Shown here one piece after another: positions 39,911-49,504 of a stretch of DNA of 64,000 bases. The notes under the pieces were generated by a model. It made no database searches. It saw nothing but the letters and a program-made list of their open reading frames with translations, and was not told where the DNA came from. The DNA is from Mesorhizobium metallidurans STM 2683 (GTDB lineage: Bacteria; Pseudomonadota; Alphaproteobacteria; Rhizobiales; Rhizobiaceae): positions 62,001-126,000 of the forward strand of contig NZ_CAUM01000149.1 in the NCBI RefSeq assembly GCF_000350085.1, given 5' to 3'. Every line of letters begins with the position of its first letter. Within the stretch, counting starts at the first letter, position 1. A program made the position numbers and the translations under genes.

Positions 39911-40207
39911 ATGAACATCGGGGCGAAGACGATCACCACCACCATGTCGAGCCGTGAATTCAATCAGGATACGGCTCGCGCCAAGCGCGCCGCCAGGAAT
40001 GGCCCGGTCTTCATCACCGATCGCGGCAAACCTTCCCATGTGCTGATGTCGATGGAGGAATACGAGAAATTGAAAAGCCATCGAGGCCACCCGGAAAAAT
40101 TCAGAAGCCTTGCGGACCTTCTGGCGGACGATCGGCCTGAAGCGGATTTTGATTTCGACATCCCGGAATTCAAGAGCGTGTCCCTGCGGCCTCCCGAGTT
40201 CGACTGA
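39911..40207 (+). CDS. Type II antitoxin, Phd/YefM family
   Basis: A 98-residue antitoxin. The Phd/YefM DNA-binding fold reads TTTMSSREFNQDTARAKRAARNGPVFITDRGKPSHVLMSMEEYEKL; the acidic C-terminal tail (DDRPEADFDFDIPEF) is the part that wraps the toxin. AAAGGTGCCGA precedes the ATG. Its stop overlaps the toxin start (TGATG), so both proteins are translated together. Confidence 0.9.
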   Translation: MNIGAKTITTTMSSREFNQDTARAKRAARNGPVFITDRGKPSHVLMSMEEYEKLKSHRGHPEKFRSLADLLADDRPEADFDFDIPEFKSVSLRPPEFD

Positions 40208-40626
40208 TGTATCTACTCGATACGAATGTCATCTCCGAACTCAGACGAAGAGACCGGTGCGATCCGAACGTTCGCGTTTGGGCAGAGAGTCGAAATCCTG
40301 CCGAGTTTCATGTTTCGGCCGTCAGCATTCTCGAGGCTCAGATCGGCGCGCTGAGAGCAGAACGAAAAGACATAAGGAAAGCAGCCGTCCTGCGCGCTTG
40401 GATCGACGGAATGGTTGCCGAGATCGCAGAGCGCATACTCCCCGTGGATCTTGCTGTTGCGCTGCGCTGCGCGCCTCTCCACGTTCCGGATCCCCGGCCT
40501 GACCGCGACGCCTACATCGCTGCCACGGCGCTCGTCAACAACATGACGATCGTGACCCGCAATACGAAGGATTTCGAAGGCACGGGAGCGAAATTGTTCA
40601 ATCCCTGGATACCGGTGACGGGTTAA
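40207..40626 (+). CDS. vapC: PIN-domain toxin, VapC-like
   Basis: A 139-residue PIN-domain ribonuclease beginning MYLLDTNVISELRRRDRC, with acidic metal ligands in LLDTN (D5), the E of SELRR, and RPDRDAYIAATALVNNMTIVTRNTKDF. Such toxins cleave tRNA or rRNA when freed from the antitoxin. It pairs with a Phd-type antitoxin by one-base overlap. Its stop overlaps the start of a frameshifted cupin gene (TAATG). Confidence 0.9.
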   Translation: MYLLDTNVISELRRRDRCDPNVRVWAESRNPAEFHVSAVSILEAQIGALRAERKDIRKAAVLRAWIDGMVAEIAERILPVDLAVALRCAPLHVPDPRPDRDAYIAATALVNNMTIVTRNTKDFEGTGAKLFNPWIPVTG

Positions 40627-40975
40627 TGGTCGTGGCGCATGTCATCAACCGTGACCGCTGGGCGAACACGCCCGACCGCTGGCAAGGCGAGCTGAATGCG
40701 GCGCCTGGGGCTCCAGAAGCTGCCTGATCTTCAACCATCTGCCCGGCATCGGCGGCGGCCCGCGCCTGCACCGGCATCCCTACGCAGAGATCTTCATCAT
40801 CCGCGCCGGCACCGGCCTGTTCACCGTCGGCGATCAGGAAATCGAGGCCACCGCCGGCCAGATCCTGATCGTTCCGCCCAACACGCCGCACAAATTCACC
40901 AATCTTGGCCCTGGCCCGCTCGAAACGACCGATATCCACGAGAACGGCAGCTTCATCACCGAATGGTTGGAGTGA
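40626..40975 (+). pseudogene. Cupin-domain protein with a single-base frameshift
   Basis: The ATG at 40626 opens VVAHVINRDRWANTPDRWQGELN; similarity then continues one frame away as AWGSRSCLIFNHLPGIGGGPRLHRHPYAEIFIIRAGTGLFTVGDQEIEATAGQI and ends at TGA 40973-40975. The cupin metal motif LHRHPYAEIFII is intact. A missing G at about 40698 (AATGCGGC for AATGGCGGC) explains the shift, and total length is one base short of a codon multiple. It may be a real pseudogene or a sequencing error. Confidence 0.7.
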
Positions 40976-40978
40976 CAT

Positions 40979-41289
40979 CTACTTCGCGCCAAGCCTGACA
41001 AGCACGGCTTTCGGGATGTTGTATTCGCGGATCACCGCGTCATGCTTGCGCAGGCCGCACAGTTCGCGCTGGATGAAATAGCCGTGGACGGCCTCGGCCG
41101 CATCCCTGAGCAGCCGGGCCGATGCTCGTCGTCACCGTTTTCGCGCAACCTCGCCAGCGTCTGCTCGACGCGCTGCCCGGCGCGGCCGAGCGCCGCCGCC
41201 TTTTCGGCGAGGATTTCATGGCCGAGCAGATCGAGCGCGCTTTCCTGCGCGCCCGAACGTCCAAAATTCGAAGGCATCCGCACCGACAT
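40979..41289 (-). pseudogene. DUF6665-like protein with a single-base frameshift
   Basis: The minus strand starts MSVRMPSNFGRSGAQESALDLLGHEILAEKAAALGRAGQRVEQTLARL. It continues in another frame as RLLRDAAEAVHGYFIQRELCGLRKHDAVIREYNIPKAVLVRLGAK before TAG at 40979. The switch falls at the GGG/CCC run near 41116; one base is missing. A small, probably helical protein of unknown function, named from memory of the DUF6665 pattern. Reading-frame status depends on sequence accuracy. Confidence 0.6.
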
Positions 41290-41297
41290 GGCTCGTC

Positions 41298-43179
<1,882 letters not shown>

Positions 43180-43189
43180 GCGGCGGCCA

Positions 43190-45070
43190 TCATTCTGCGG
43201 CTTGACCCTTTGCAAGTGCGTCATTGGCGGCGTCGGCCGGGCTATCTTCGAGCAGGAAGCCGCCTGACTGGCGCTGCCAGAGCTGCGCGTAGAGCCCGCC
43301 GCTGGCGACGAGCTGCTCATGCGAACCTTCCTCGATGACATGGCCCTTGTCCATGACGACGAGCCGGTCCATCGCGGCGATGGTCGACAGCCGGTGGGCA
43401 ATGGCGATGACGGTCTTGCCTTGCATGAGCTTGTAAAGGTTCTCCTGGATGGCGGCCTCGGCCTCTGAATCGAGCGCGGACGTCGCCTCGTCGAGAATGA
43501 GGATCGGTGCGTCCTTCAGCATAACACGGGCGATGGCGATGCGTTGGCGCTGGCCGCCGGACAATTTGACGCCGCGGTCGCCGACATGGGCGTCGAAACC
43601 CTTGCGGCCAGTGGCGTCGACAAGCGCCGATATGAAGTCCCGCGCCTCGGCGCGGCGTGCCGCCTCGATCAGCATCTCCTCGCTGGCATCGGGCCGGCCG
43701 TACAGGATGTTCTCGCGCACCGAACGATGCAGCAGCGATGTGTCCTGCGTGACCATGCCGATCTGGGCACGCAGCGAATCCTGCGTCACCGAGGCGATCT
43801 CCTGGCCGTCGATCAGGATCCGGCCAGCTTCCAGGTCGTAGAAGCGCAGGAGAAGATTGACCAGCGTCGACTTTCCGGCGCCCGAACGGCCGACGATGCC
43901 GACCTTTTCGCCCGGCTTCACCGTCAGCGACAAGCTCTCGATCACACCCTTCTGCTTGCCATAGTGGAAGCGGATGTCCTCGAAATGGATCTCGCCCTTG
44001 GTGACGACAATGTCCTTGGCATCAGGCTTGTCCTCGACCAGGCGCGGCAGCGAGATCGAACCGATGCCGTCCTGGACCGTGCCGATGTTCTCGAACAGGC
44101 TGGACATTTCCCACATGATCCATTGCGACATGCCCCACAGCCTGAGCACCAGGCCGATGACGACAGCAACGGCGCCGATCGTCACCGCCTGGCCGAGCCA
44201 CAGCCACAGCGAGATCGCGGTGACCGAGAACAGGAGCAGCGAGTTGAGTATGTAGAGCAGGCCGTAGAGCACCGTCACCAGCCGCATCGACCGGTAGACC
44301 GTATCGAGGAAGCCCGCCATGCCTTCCCTTGCGAAGGACGCCTCGCGCCGCGCATGCGAAAACAGCTTGACCGTCTGAATGTTGGAGTAGCTGTCGACGA
44401 CGCGGCCGGTCATGGTCGAACGCGCATTGGCCTGCTCCTCGCCGACTTTGCCCAACCTCGGGATGAAGAAGCGCAGCAGCCCGATATAGCCGATGAGCCA
44501 GACGACCAGCGGCGCGGCGAGCCGCCAGTCGGCCGAACCGACGATGAAGAGCATGCCGAGGAAATAGACGATGATGTAGTTGAGCACGCCGATCAGCTTG
44601 ATGACGCATTCGCGCACGGCGAGCGCCGTCTGCATCAGCTTGGTCGCGATGCGCCCGGCGAACTCGTCTTGATAGAAGGCCATCGACTGCTTCAGCAGAT
44701 AGCGATGCACCTGCCAGCGGATGCGCATCGCGTAGTTGCCCATCAGCGTCTGCTGGTTGAGCATCGAATGCAGCCACACCGTGCCCGGCAGCGCGAACAG
44801 CACGATGAAGGCCATGCCGGCGAGCTTCCAGCCCTCGGTCTGCAGGAAGGTTTCGCGATTCTGCCCCGACAGCCAGTCGACGATGCGGCCGAGGAAGCCG
44901 AACATCCACACTTCGGCAAAGGCAATTGCTGTCACCAGGATCGCGTCCAGAATGATGTAATGCCAGGCGCCGCGCGTATAGTGCACGCAAAAGGCGACCA
45001 GCGTCTTCGGCGGCTCTACCGGTTCGGCGGCAGGGAACGGATCGAGCCTTTTTTCAAACCAGCTAAACAT
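43190..45070 (-). CDS. ABC exporter half-transporter (MsbA/lipid-multidrug type)
   Basis: A 626-residue inner-membrane exporter half. The membrane domain spans about residues 35-330 (YIILDAILVTAIAFAEVWMF; GLLYILNSLLLFSVTAISLWLWLG); the ATPase domain has Walker A GRSGAGKST, Q-loop, LSGGQRQRIAIAR, ILILDEATSALDSEAE and the switch histidine in AIAHRLST. Ten bases separate its stop from the next gene, a similar half-transporter, so a heterodimer is likely. Substrate unknown. Upstream is a small hypothetical gene 27 bases away. Confidence 0.93.
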   Translation of the reverse strand: MFSWFEKRLDPFPAAEPVEPPKTLVAFCVHYTRGAWHYIILDAILVTAIAFAEVWMFGFLGRIVDWLSGQNRETFLQTEGWKLAGMAFIVLFALPGTVWLHSMLNQQTLMGNYAMRIRWQVHRYLLKQSMAFYQDEFAGRIATKLMQTALAVRECVIKLIGVLNYIIVYFLGMLFIVGSADWRLAAPLVVWLIGYIGLLRFFIPRLGKVGEEQANARSTMTGRVVDSYSNIQTVKLFSHARREASFAREGMAGFLDTVYRSMRLVTVLYGLLYILNSLLLFSVTAISLWLWLGQAVTIGAVAVVIGLVLRLWGMSQWIMWEMSSLFENIGTVQDGIGSISLPRLVEDKPDAKDIVVTKGEIHFEDIRFHYGKQKGVIESLSLTVKPGEKVGIVGRSGAGKSTLVNLLLRFYDLEAGRILIDGQEIASVTQDSLRAQIGMVTQDTSLLHRSVRENILYGRPDASEEMLIEAARRAEARDFISALVDATGRKGFDAHVGDRGVKLSGGQRQRIAIARVMLKDAPILILDEATSALDSEAEAAIQENLYKLMQGKTVIAIAHRLSTIAAMDRLVVMDKGHVIEEGSHEQLVASGGLYAQLWQRQSGGFLLEDSPADAANDALAKGQAAE

Positions 45071-45097
45071 TGTTATGCTCGCAAATCTCTCTTCCGC

Positions 45098-45529
45098 TCA
45101 GGCGGCACGGCGGTGGTCAACGTCCCCGGAGCGCGCAGCGTCCCCGGAGCGCGCAGCGTCTCCAGGCCGCATGGCGTCAAGGACCGATGGCCCGGAATCA
45201 CCCGGGCCATCGGTCCTGCTTCGCCCAATATAGGGTGTCGCGGCCTTTTCGCCGACAGGCTCGTTTGACAATCCTGACGGCGCGGTGTCAACGACCCGGA
45301 TCTTCGCGCCTGGCCGGATCAGCCTGATGATCCGGCGCACCAGCGAAGGACGACTGTGGTCGGGGACGGCGCGCGAGAAATCGACATCGGGCAGCATGCC
45401 GCGATGCGGACGCCGGCGCGTTTCGGCGTGGACCGCCGACGAATAGGTTTCGCCGATCAGCAGCGCCCAGGTCGCCATCTTGCGCTCGTGCAGGCTTCTT
45501 GAGCCGGGTATTTTACAGGGATCGAACAT
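45098..45529 (-). CDS. Hypothetical protein (143 aa) with repeat-containing C-terminus
   Basis: GGAGGACGGACCA before ATG at 45529 marks a strong start. The N-terminal 85 residues (MFDPCKIPGSRSLHERKMAT, WALLIGETYSSAVHAETRRRPHRGMLPDVDFSRAVPDHSRPS) look like a real basic protein; the remainder is low-complexity, encoded by a 15-bp perfect hairpin and an 18-bp repeat (GDAARS copies). No family recognised. It heads a minus-strand cluster with the two ABC exporter halves. Confidence 0.6.
   Translation of the reverse strand: MFDPCKIPGSRSLHERKMATWALLIGETYSSAVHAETRRRPHRGMLPDVDFSRAVPDHSRPSLVRRIIRLIRPGAKIRVVDTAPSGLSNEPVGEKAATPYIGRSRTDGPGDSGPSVLDAMRPGDAARSGDAARSGDVDHRRAA
45121..45174. repeat. 18-bp tandem repeat at the end of the 143-aa gene
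   Basis: CGTCCCCGGAGCGCGCAG occurs at 45121-45138 and 45139-45156 identically, followed by a degraded third unit CGTCTCCAGGCCGCATGG. On the coding strand it yields repeated GDAARS. Confidence 0.85.
45181..45216. repeat. Perfect 15-bp hairpin inside a coding region
   Basis: GGACCGATGGCCCGG (45181-45195), loop AATCAC, CCGGGCCATCGGTCC (45202-45216). It lies within the C-terminal part of the 143-residue gene. Confidence 0.85.
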
Positions 45530-45778
45530 TGGTCCGTCCTCCATGTGAAGATGCGATAGAAAGGGTGAAACAAGCTCGACCGCCGGCATTCGGCCGGAGA
45601 GACGGGTTGCGTCGGTCGGGATGCGACAAGTATCGGTCCGGACAGGATGCCAAGCATCGGTCCGGACACGTTCAGGTGGGGCGCTCGGCCCCTTTCGCGG
45701 TTTGAAAAACATCGCAGGATTCCTTCGAAAGCCGAAAACAGGGTTCGGCGGGAATCGGTGCGATCAAATCTTAAAGTG

Positions 45779-45856
45779 TCAGGAGAATCGTCGTACCGAA
45801 ACCGCCGTGGGGCGTACAAGGCCCCGAGAGGGGTGCTGGATGTGCATGGTCATCAT
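45779..45856 (-). CDS. Candidate 25-residue small protein
   Basis: GGAGGGGAATTC directly before ATGATGACC at 45856 gives an ideal ribosome site for a 25-codon frame: MMTMHIQHPSRGLVRPTAVS then VRRFS. Basic, with no hydrophobic helix. It lies between the 143-residue gene (same strand) and trmL (opposite strand). It could be a small protein, a leader peptide, or chance; no family known. Confidence 0.4.
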   Translation of the reverse strand: MMTMHIQHPSRGLVRPTAVSVRRFS

Positions 45857-45995
45857 GAATTCCCCTCCTTCGGTTCGGGTTGACAATGGAACTGACATAC
45901 CCGACTTCGCAGAAAATGACCACCCGCCAGTCCAGCAATTTCCGAAACCGCGAACCCGCTGTGGCCGATCTGCCACGGATCAAAAGGGCCTGGAA

Positions 45996-46454
45996 ATGAA
46001 CGACGGTCTCCGCATCGCGCTCTACCAGCCTGATATCGCCGGCAATACCGGAACAATCCTGCGCTTCGCCGCCTGCCTCGGCGTTGGCGTCGACATTATC
46101 GAACCGGCCGGCTTCCCGATCTCCGACCGCTCGCTGAAACGGGCCGGCATGGATTATCTCGAAATGGCGCGGCTTTCCCGGCATGTCGACTGGCAGGCCT
46201 TCGAAGACTGGCGCCGAAGCGAAGCGCGGCGGATGGTGCTGCTGTCGACCAAAGCCGCGATCGCCTACACGGATTTCGCCTTCGCTGCCGGCGACGTACT
46301 CCTCTTCGGCCGCGAATCCGCAGGCGTGCCGGATTCTGTCCACGAGGCGGCCGATGCGCGATTGACGATCCCGATGCAGCCCGGCGCGCGCAGCATCAAT
46401 GTCGCGCTTTCCGTGGCCATGGTGGCCGGCGAAGCGATCCGGCAGCTCCGATAG
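45996..46454 (+). CDS. trmL: tRNA (cytidine(34)-2'-O)-methyltransferase
   Basis: A SPOUT-class methyltransferase of 152 residues that methylates the wobble ribose of tRNA-Leu species. Opening LRIALYQPDIAGNTGTILRFAACLGVGVDIIEPAGFPISD; the knotted SAM site is LLFGRESAGVPDSV and MQPGARSINVALSVAM. The ATG at 45996 (MNDGLRIALYQ) follows AAGGGCCTGGAA and gives the normal family length; the long upstream frame from 45621 is not used. Confidence 0.93.
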   Translation: MNDGLRIALYQPDIAGNTGTILRFAACLGVGVDIIEPAGFPISDRSLKRAGMDYLEMARLSRHVDWQAFEDWRRSEARRMVLLSTKAAIAYTDFAFAAGDVLLFGRESAGVPDSVHEAADARLTIPMQPGARSINVALSVAMVAGEAIRQLR

Positions 46455-46596
46455 GATTCGCCGGCCATCAGTGGGTATGGCAATCACGGCCGCTTTCTGG
46501 CCCCCGGCTGCTTCCTGGCCAACGACTGCGCCCTCTCTTGTCATTTTCACCCAGGCGCACATCGCCTTCTCCTGCGGTTTGCATATTCAGGGTTTC

Positions 46597-46627
46597 TTGG
46601 TACAAGCTCAACTTAACTTGAGGTCAA
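46597..46627 (-). promoter_or_regulatory. SoxR box within an MerR-type promoter facing left
   Basis: CTCAACTTAACTTGAG (46607-46622) is one mismatch from a perfect palindrome and close to the known SoxR box CCTCAAGTTAACTTGAGG. On the minus strand TTGACC (46627-46622) and TACCAA (46602-46597) flank it with the 19-base spacing typical of SoxR-activated promoters. The soxR start is 15 bases to the right, so the box also sits in the soxR leader. Confidence 0.7.
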
Positions 46628-46641
46628 GCGGAAAAATTCGG

Positions 46642-47088
46642 ATGGCTCCGGTAACGGAATTGACGGTCGGTCAGGTGGCGGCGCGCAGCGGCGTGGCGGT
46701 ATCGGCGCTGCATTTTTACGAGGCGCGCGGGCTGATCCGCAGTCACCGCACGTCAGGCAACCAGCGCCGCTACGGGCGCGACGTGCTGAGGCGGGTGGCG
46801 ATCATCAGGATAGCGCAAGAGGTTGGCATCTCGCTGGCCGGGATCGGTGCGGCGCTCCAATCCCTGCCCGAAGGCCGCACACCGACGCGCGAGGATTGGA
46901 ATCTGCTTTCAACGGCTTGGCGCGACGAGCTCGATCAGAAGATTAGCCAACTGAAGAAGCTGCGCGACGGGCTGAGCGACTGCATCGGCTGCGGCTGCAT
47001 GTCGATCGACAAGTGCCCGCTGCGGAACAAGGACGACCGGCTGGCGAGGGAGGGAACAGGGGCGAGACGGCTGCTTGTCGAGCGCTAG
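46642..47088 (+). CDS. soxR: Redox-sensitive transcriptional activator SoxR
   Basis: A MerR-family regulator of 148 residues with a 2Fe-2S sensor. The winged helix reads LTVGQVAARSGVAVSALHFYEARGLI...RYGRDVLRRVAIIRIAQEVG; the cluster cysteines are C114, C117, C119 and C125 (CIGCGCMSIDKC). It responds to redox-cycling compounds. Start at 46642 (MAPVTELTVG). In non-enteric bacteria SoxR activates transporters and oxygenases directly; no such target is adjacent here. Confidence 0.95.
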   Translation: MAPVTELTVGQVAARSGVAVSALHFYEARGLIRSHRTSGNQRRYGRDVLRRVAIIRIAQEVGISLAGIGAALQSLPEGRTPTREDWNLLSTAWRDELDQKISQLKKLRDGLSDCIGCGCMSIDKCPLRNKDDRLAREGTGARRLLVER

Positions 47089-47135
47089 CGCATGTCGCCC
47101 AAAAGTGCGCAGCGGTTTTGGGATAACGACATGCG
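47089..47135. repeat. Rhizobiales palindromic repeat
   Basis: CGCATGTCG (47089-47097) and CGACATGCG (47127-47135) are perfect arms around CCCAAAAGTGCGCAGCGG and TTTTGGGATAA, where CCCAAAA / TTTTGGG pair again. It begins right after the soxR stop. Related copies are at 12163-12211 and 50141-50187. Confidence 0.8.
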
Positions 47136-47175
47136 CCAACAAGAACTTGAAGCGAGTCGCGGAACGCGGCGCGCT

Positions 47176-47433
47176 TCAATCCGCAGCCGGCAACCGCCTG
47201 ATGGTGAATTCGATGACGTCGCCAGGACGCTCGAACCAGCTTTCGATCTCGGTCCAGTAGGCCTGCTTGGGAAAGCGCTCGAACCATTCCTGCGCCTTGA
47301 GGCGCGCATCGGGGCGCGGCAGCACGAAGGTCTCGCGCAGGAAACCGTCGCGCGGCATACGCTCGCGCTCGGCGCGCGAACGATCAAGCCTTTTCTTCAA
47401 GCCATCCAGCGGCGGTCTTGCCGGGGTGCGCAC
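47176..47433 (-). CDS. Hypothetical protein (85 aa)
   Basis: A basic protein starting with GTG at 47433, seven bases after AGGAG. It reads RTPARPPLDGLKKRLDRSRAERERMPRDGFLRETFVLPRPDARLKAQEWFERFPKQAYWTEIESW and ends FTIRRLPAAD. Conserved-looking composition but no family I can name. Divergent from hemF, with about 100 bases of shared control region. Confidence 0.65.
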   Translation of the reverse strand: MRTPARPPLDGLKKRLDRSRAERERMPRDGFLRETFVLPRPDARLKAQEWFERFPKQAYWTEIESWFERPGDVIEFTIRRLPAAD

Positions 47434-47539
47434 GAAAGAACTCCTTGCCCCTTGATCAGACTTGACGCTTCTACCCAAGAGATTAGGGATCGCGCCCGGA
47501 AAAGACGAGTCTTTTGTCGGCTGCAACTGGAGACAGCAT

Positions 47540-48454
47540 TTGGAACGACCTGAAATACCCGTGGGGCTGCCGGCCGACATCGAACAGAAGAAAATGAAAG
47601 CCAGGCTTTGGTTCGAGACGCTGCGCGAGCGCATCTGCGCCGCCTTCGAGCAGATCGAGCAGGATCTTCAGGGGCCGCTGGCCTCATGGTCGCCCGGCCA
47701 TTTCGCGAAGACGCCGTGGGAGCGCGACGAAGGCCGCGGCGGTGGCGGCACCATGTCGATGATGCATGGCCGTGTCTTCGAGAAGGTCGGCGTCCACACC
47801 TCGACCGTCCATGGCGAGTTCTCGCCGGAATTCAGGAAGCAGATGCCGGGCGCGGAGGAAGACCCCAGCTTCTGGGCGAGCGGCATTTCGCTGATCGCCC
47901 ATCCCTGGAATCCCAACGTGCCGGCAGTGCACATGAACACGCGCATGGTCGTCACCTCGCGCCATTGGTTCGGCGGCGGCGCCGACCTGACGCCGGTGCT
48001 CGACCGCCGCCGCGTCCAGGACGATCCCGACACACTTGCCTTCCACCGGGCCATGCAATTCGCCTGCGAGAAGAATGCAGCAGTCGCCGACCACGCGAAA
48101 TTCAAGGCCTGGTGCGACGAGTATTTCTACCTGCCGCATCGCAACGAGCCGCGCGGCACCGGCGGCATTTTTTTCGACTGGCTGCATTCGGGCGAGGACA
48201 GAGGCGGTTGGGACGCCGATTTCAACTTCGTCCAGGATGTCGGGCGATCTTTTCTCGTCGTCTACCCACATCTCGTTCGGGCCAACTTCAACGACAACTG
48301 GACCGACGGCGACCGCGACGAACAGCTCATTCGCCGTGGCCGCTACGTCGAATTCAACTTGCTTCACGATCGCGGCACCATCTTCGGACTGAAGACCGGC
48401 GGCAACGTCGCCGCGATCTTGTCCAGCCTGCCGCCTGAGGTAAGGTGGCCGTAG
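47540..48454 (+). CDS. hemF: Oxygen-dependent coproporphyrinogen III oxidase
   Basis: Converts coproporphyrinogen III to protoporphyrinogen IX with O2 in haem synthesis. Family blocks are clear: GRGGGGTMSMMHGRVFEKVG, ISLIAHPWNPNVPAVHMNTR, WFGGGADLTPVL, and YVEFNLLHDRGTIFGLKTGG near the end. 304 residues from TTG at 47540, chosen because GGAG stands seven bases upstream; a TTG at 47462 would add 26 residues. A CTTGAC-17-TAGGGA promoter is possible at 47461-47489. Confidence 0.95.
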   Translation: MERPEIPVGLPADIEQKKMKARLWFETLRERICAAFEQIEQDLQGPLASWSPGHFAKTPWERDEGRGGGGTMSMMHGRVFEKVGVHTSTVHGEFSPEFRKQMPGAEEDPSFWASGISLIAHPWNPNVPAVHMNTRMVVTSRHWFGGGADLTPVLDRRRVQDDPDTLAFHRAMQFACEKNAAVADHAKFKAWCDEYFYLPHRNEPRGTGGIFFDWLHSGEDRGGWDADFNFVQDVGRSFLVVYPHLVRANFNDNWTDGDRDEQLIRRGRYVEFNLLHDRGTIFGLKTGGNVAAILSSLPPEVRWP

Positions 48455-48537
48455 CCGGAAATGGCCAGCAACCGTGGGATGCAGGCATAGATACGCAATA
48501 TAAGGACGGGTCGTTTCGACCGATTTCAGGTTAGGCC

Positions 48538-49278
48538 ATGAATCAAGATATCCGGCTTTTTGGCGCCATTGCGGTCAGACCCGCCGTGCTTGCTCTCATA
48601 TCTCAGTTCGAAACTGCCACAGGATTCACAGTTGCTGTCAAGTGGGAGCTTAATCCGACAGTAAAGAAGCAGATTGAGGCTGGGGAACCTTTTGACCTCG
48701 TCATCATCAATCCGAACCTGGTTCAGGATCTGACCGCCTTGGGAAAGGTCAAGGCAGGAAGCCAGGTAGCGTTTGGCCGGATAGCAATGGGGGTGGCGGC
48801 CAAGGCAGGCAGCCAACCGCTCAACATTGGGTCCGTGGAAGCATTCGAACACGCTTTGAAGAGCGCCAGATCAATCGCCTACGCCAGTGAAGGAACCAGC
48901 GGTGGCTACTTCTCCGGTTTGCTGGAACGCTTGGGAATAGCGGATGAGGTGAAGCCCAAGCTGGTGGCCGTACCAGGAGGGCAGACAGCGCCGGCCGTAG
49001 GCCGTGGGGAAGCCGAATTGGGGGTCGTTCCCGTGACTTCGATTCTCGCCGCCGCTCCACAGGTCATGCTTGTCGGTCAGTTTCCGGCAGAACTCCAAAG
49101 TTATGTTGACTTCGCCATTGGCATCAGCGCCGATACAACGGACGCAGAAGCTGCCAAGCAGCTGTCGGATTTTCTGGCGTCGACAGCCGTTGATGACATC
49201 TTGGCTGCAAAGGGCGTCGAGCGCCCTAATCCTTCTCAAACACGATCTAAGCAGTCGCGTCACGTGGCCGTAAAATAA
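48538..49278 (+). CDS. Periplasmic-binding-protein-fold protein (ModA-like) without signal peptide
   Basis: A 246-residue PBP type II fold resembling molybdate/tungstate or Fe-type binding proteins: ATGFTVAVKWELNPTVKKQIEAGEPFDLVIINPNLVQDL, IAYASEGTSGGYFSGLLERLG, and LVGQFPAELQSYVDFAIGIS. It begins MNQDIRLFGAIAVRPAVLAL with no cleavable signal sequence, so it may act in the cytoplasm or be N-terminally altered. No ABC permease or ATPase gene is next to it. Codon usage looks less GC-biased than neighbours, hinting at transfer. Confidence 0.75.
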   Translation: MNQDIRLFGAIAVRPAVLALISQFETATGFTVAVKWELNPTVKKQIEAGEPFDLVIINPNLVQDLTALGKVKAGSQVAFGRIAMGVAAKAGSQPLNIGSVEAFEHALKSARSIAYASEGTSGGYFSGLLERLGIADEVKPKLVAVPGGQTAPAVGRGEAELGVVPVTSILAAAPQVMLVGQFPAELQSYVDFAIGISADTTDAEAAKQLSDFLASTAVDDILAAKGVERPNPSQTRSKQSRHVAVK

Positions 49279-49476
49279 CGGTGAGCGGGGCGTGAAACCG
49301 CATTCGTGTCCCATTCGCCTGATTTTGGCGGGGAATGTGGCGCTACGAATATCTTTTTCGTCTAATACACACTTGAAATAATTCGATTATTTGTCGTTTC
49401 CGGGCCGGGAAACGCCGGCGGTTCTTCCTCCTCTGGAACCGCGACCCGACGCGACCGGACGGCCCATAATTGAGTG

Positions 49477-49504
49477 GGGCACCCTGCCCAAACGGGTGCC
49501 CTCA
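49477..49504 (+). promoter_or_regulatory. Hairpin in the leader of the DUF1344 gene
   Basis: GGGCACCC (49477-49484) and GGGTGCCC (49494-49501) pair perfectly, with TGA / TCA extending the stem. TTTTCC and the AGGAGAGC ribosome site follow immediately. It could act as a terminator/attenuator or a translational control element. An upstream hairpin CGTTTCC / GGAAACG lies at 49395-49414. Confidence 0.45.

Noticed and set aside
45771..46562. A 263-codon minus-strand frame with a good ribosome site behind the SoxR promoter
   Set aside because: Almost all of it is antisense to intact trmL and its sequence matches no family, so it is not called as a gene; the promoter is reported as a finding.
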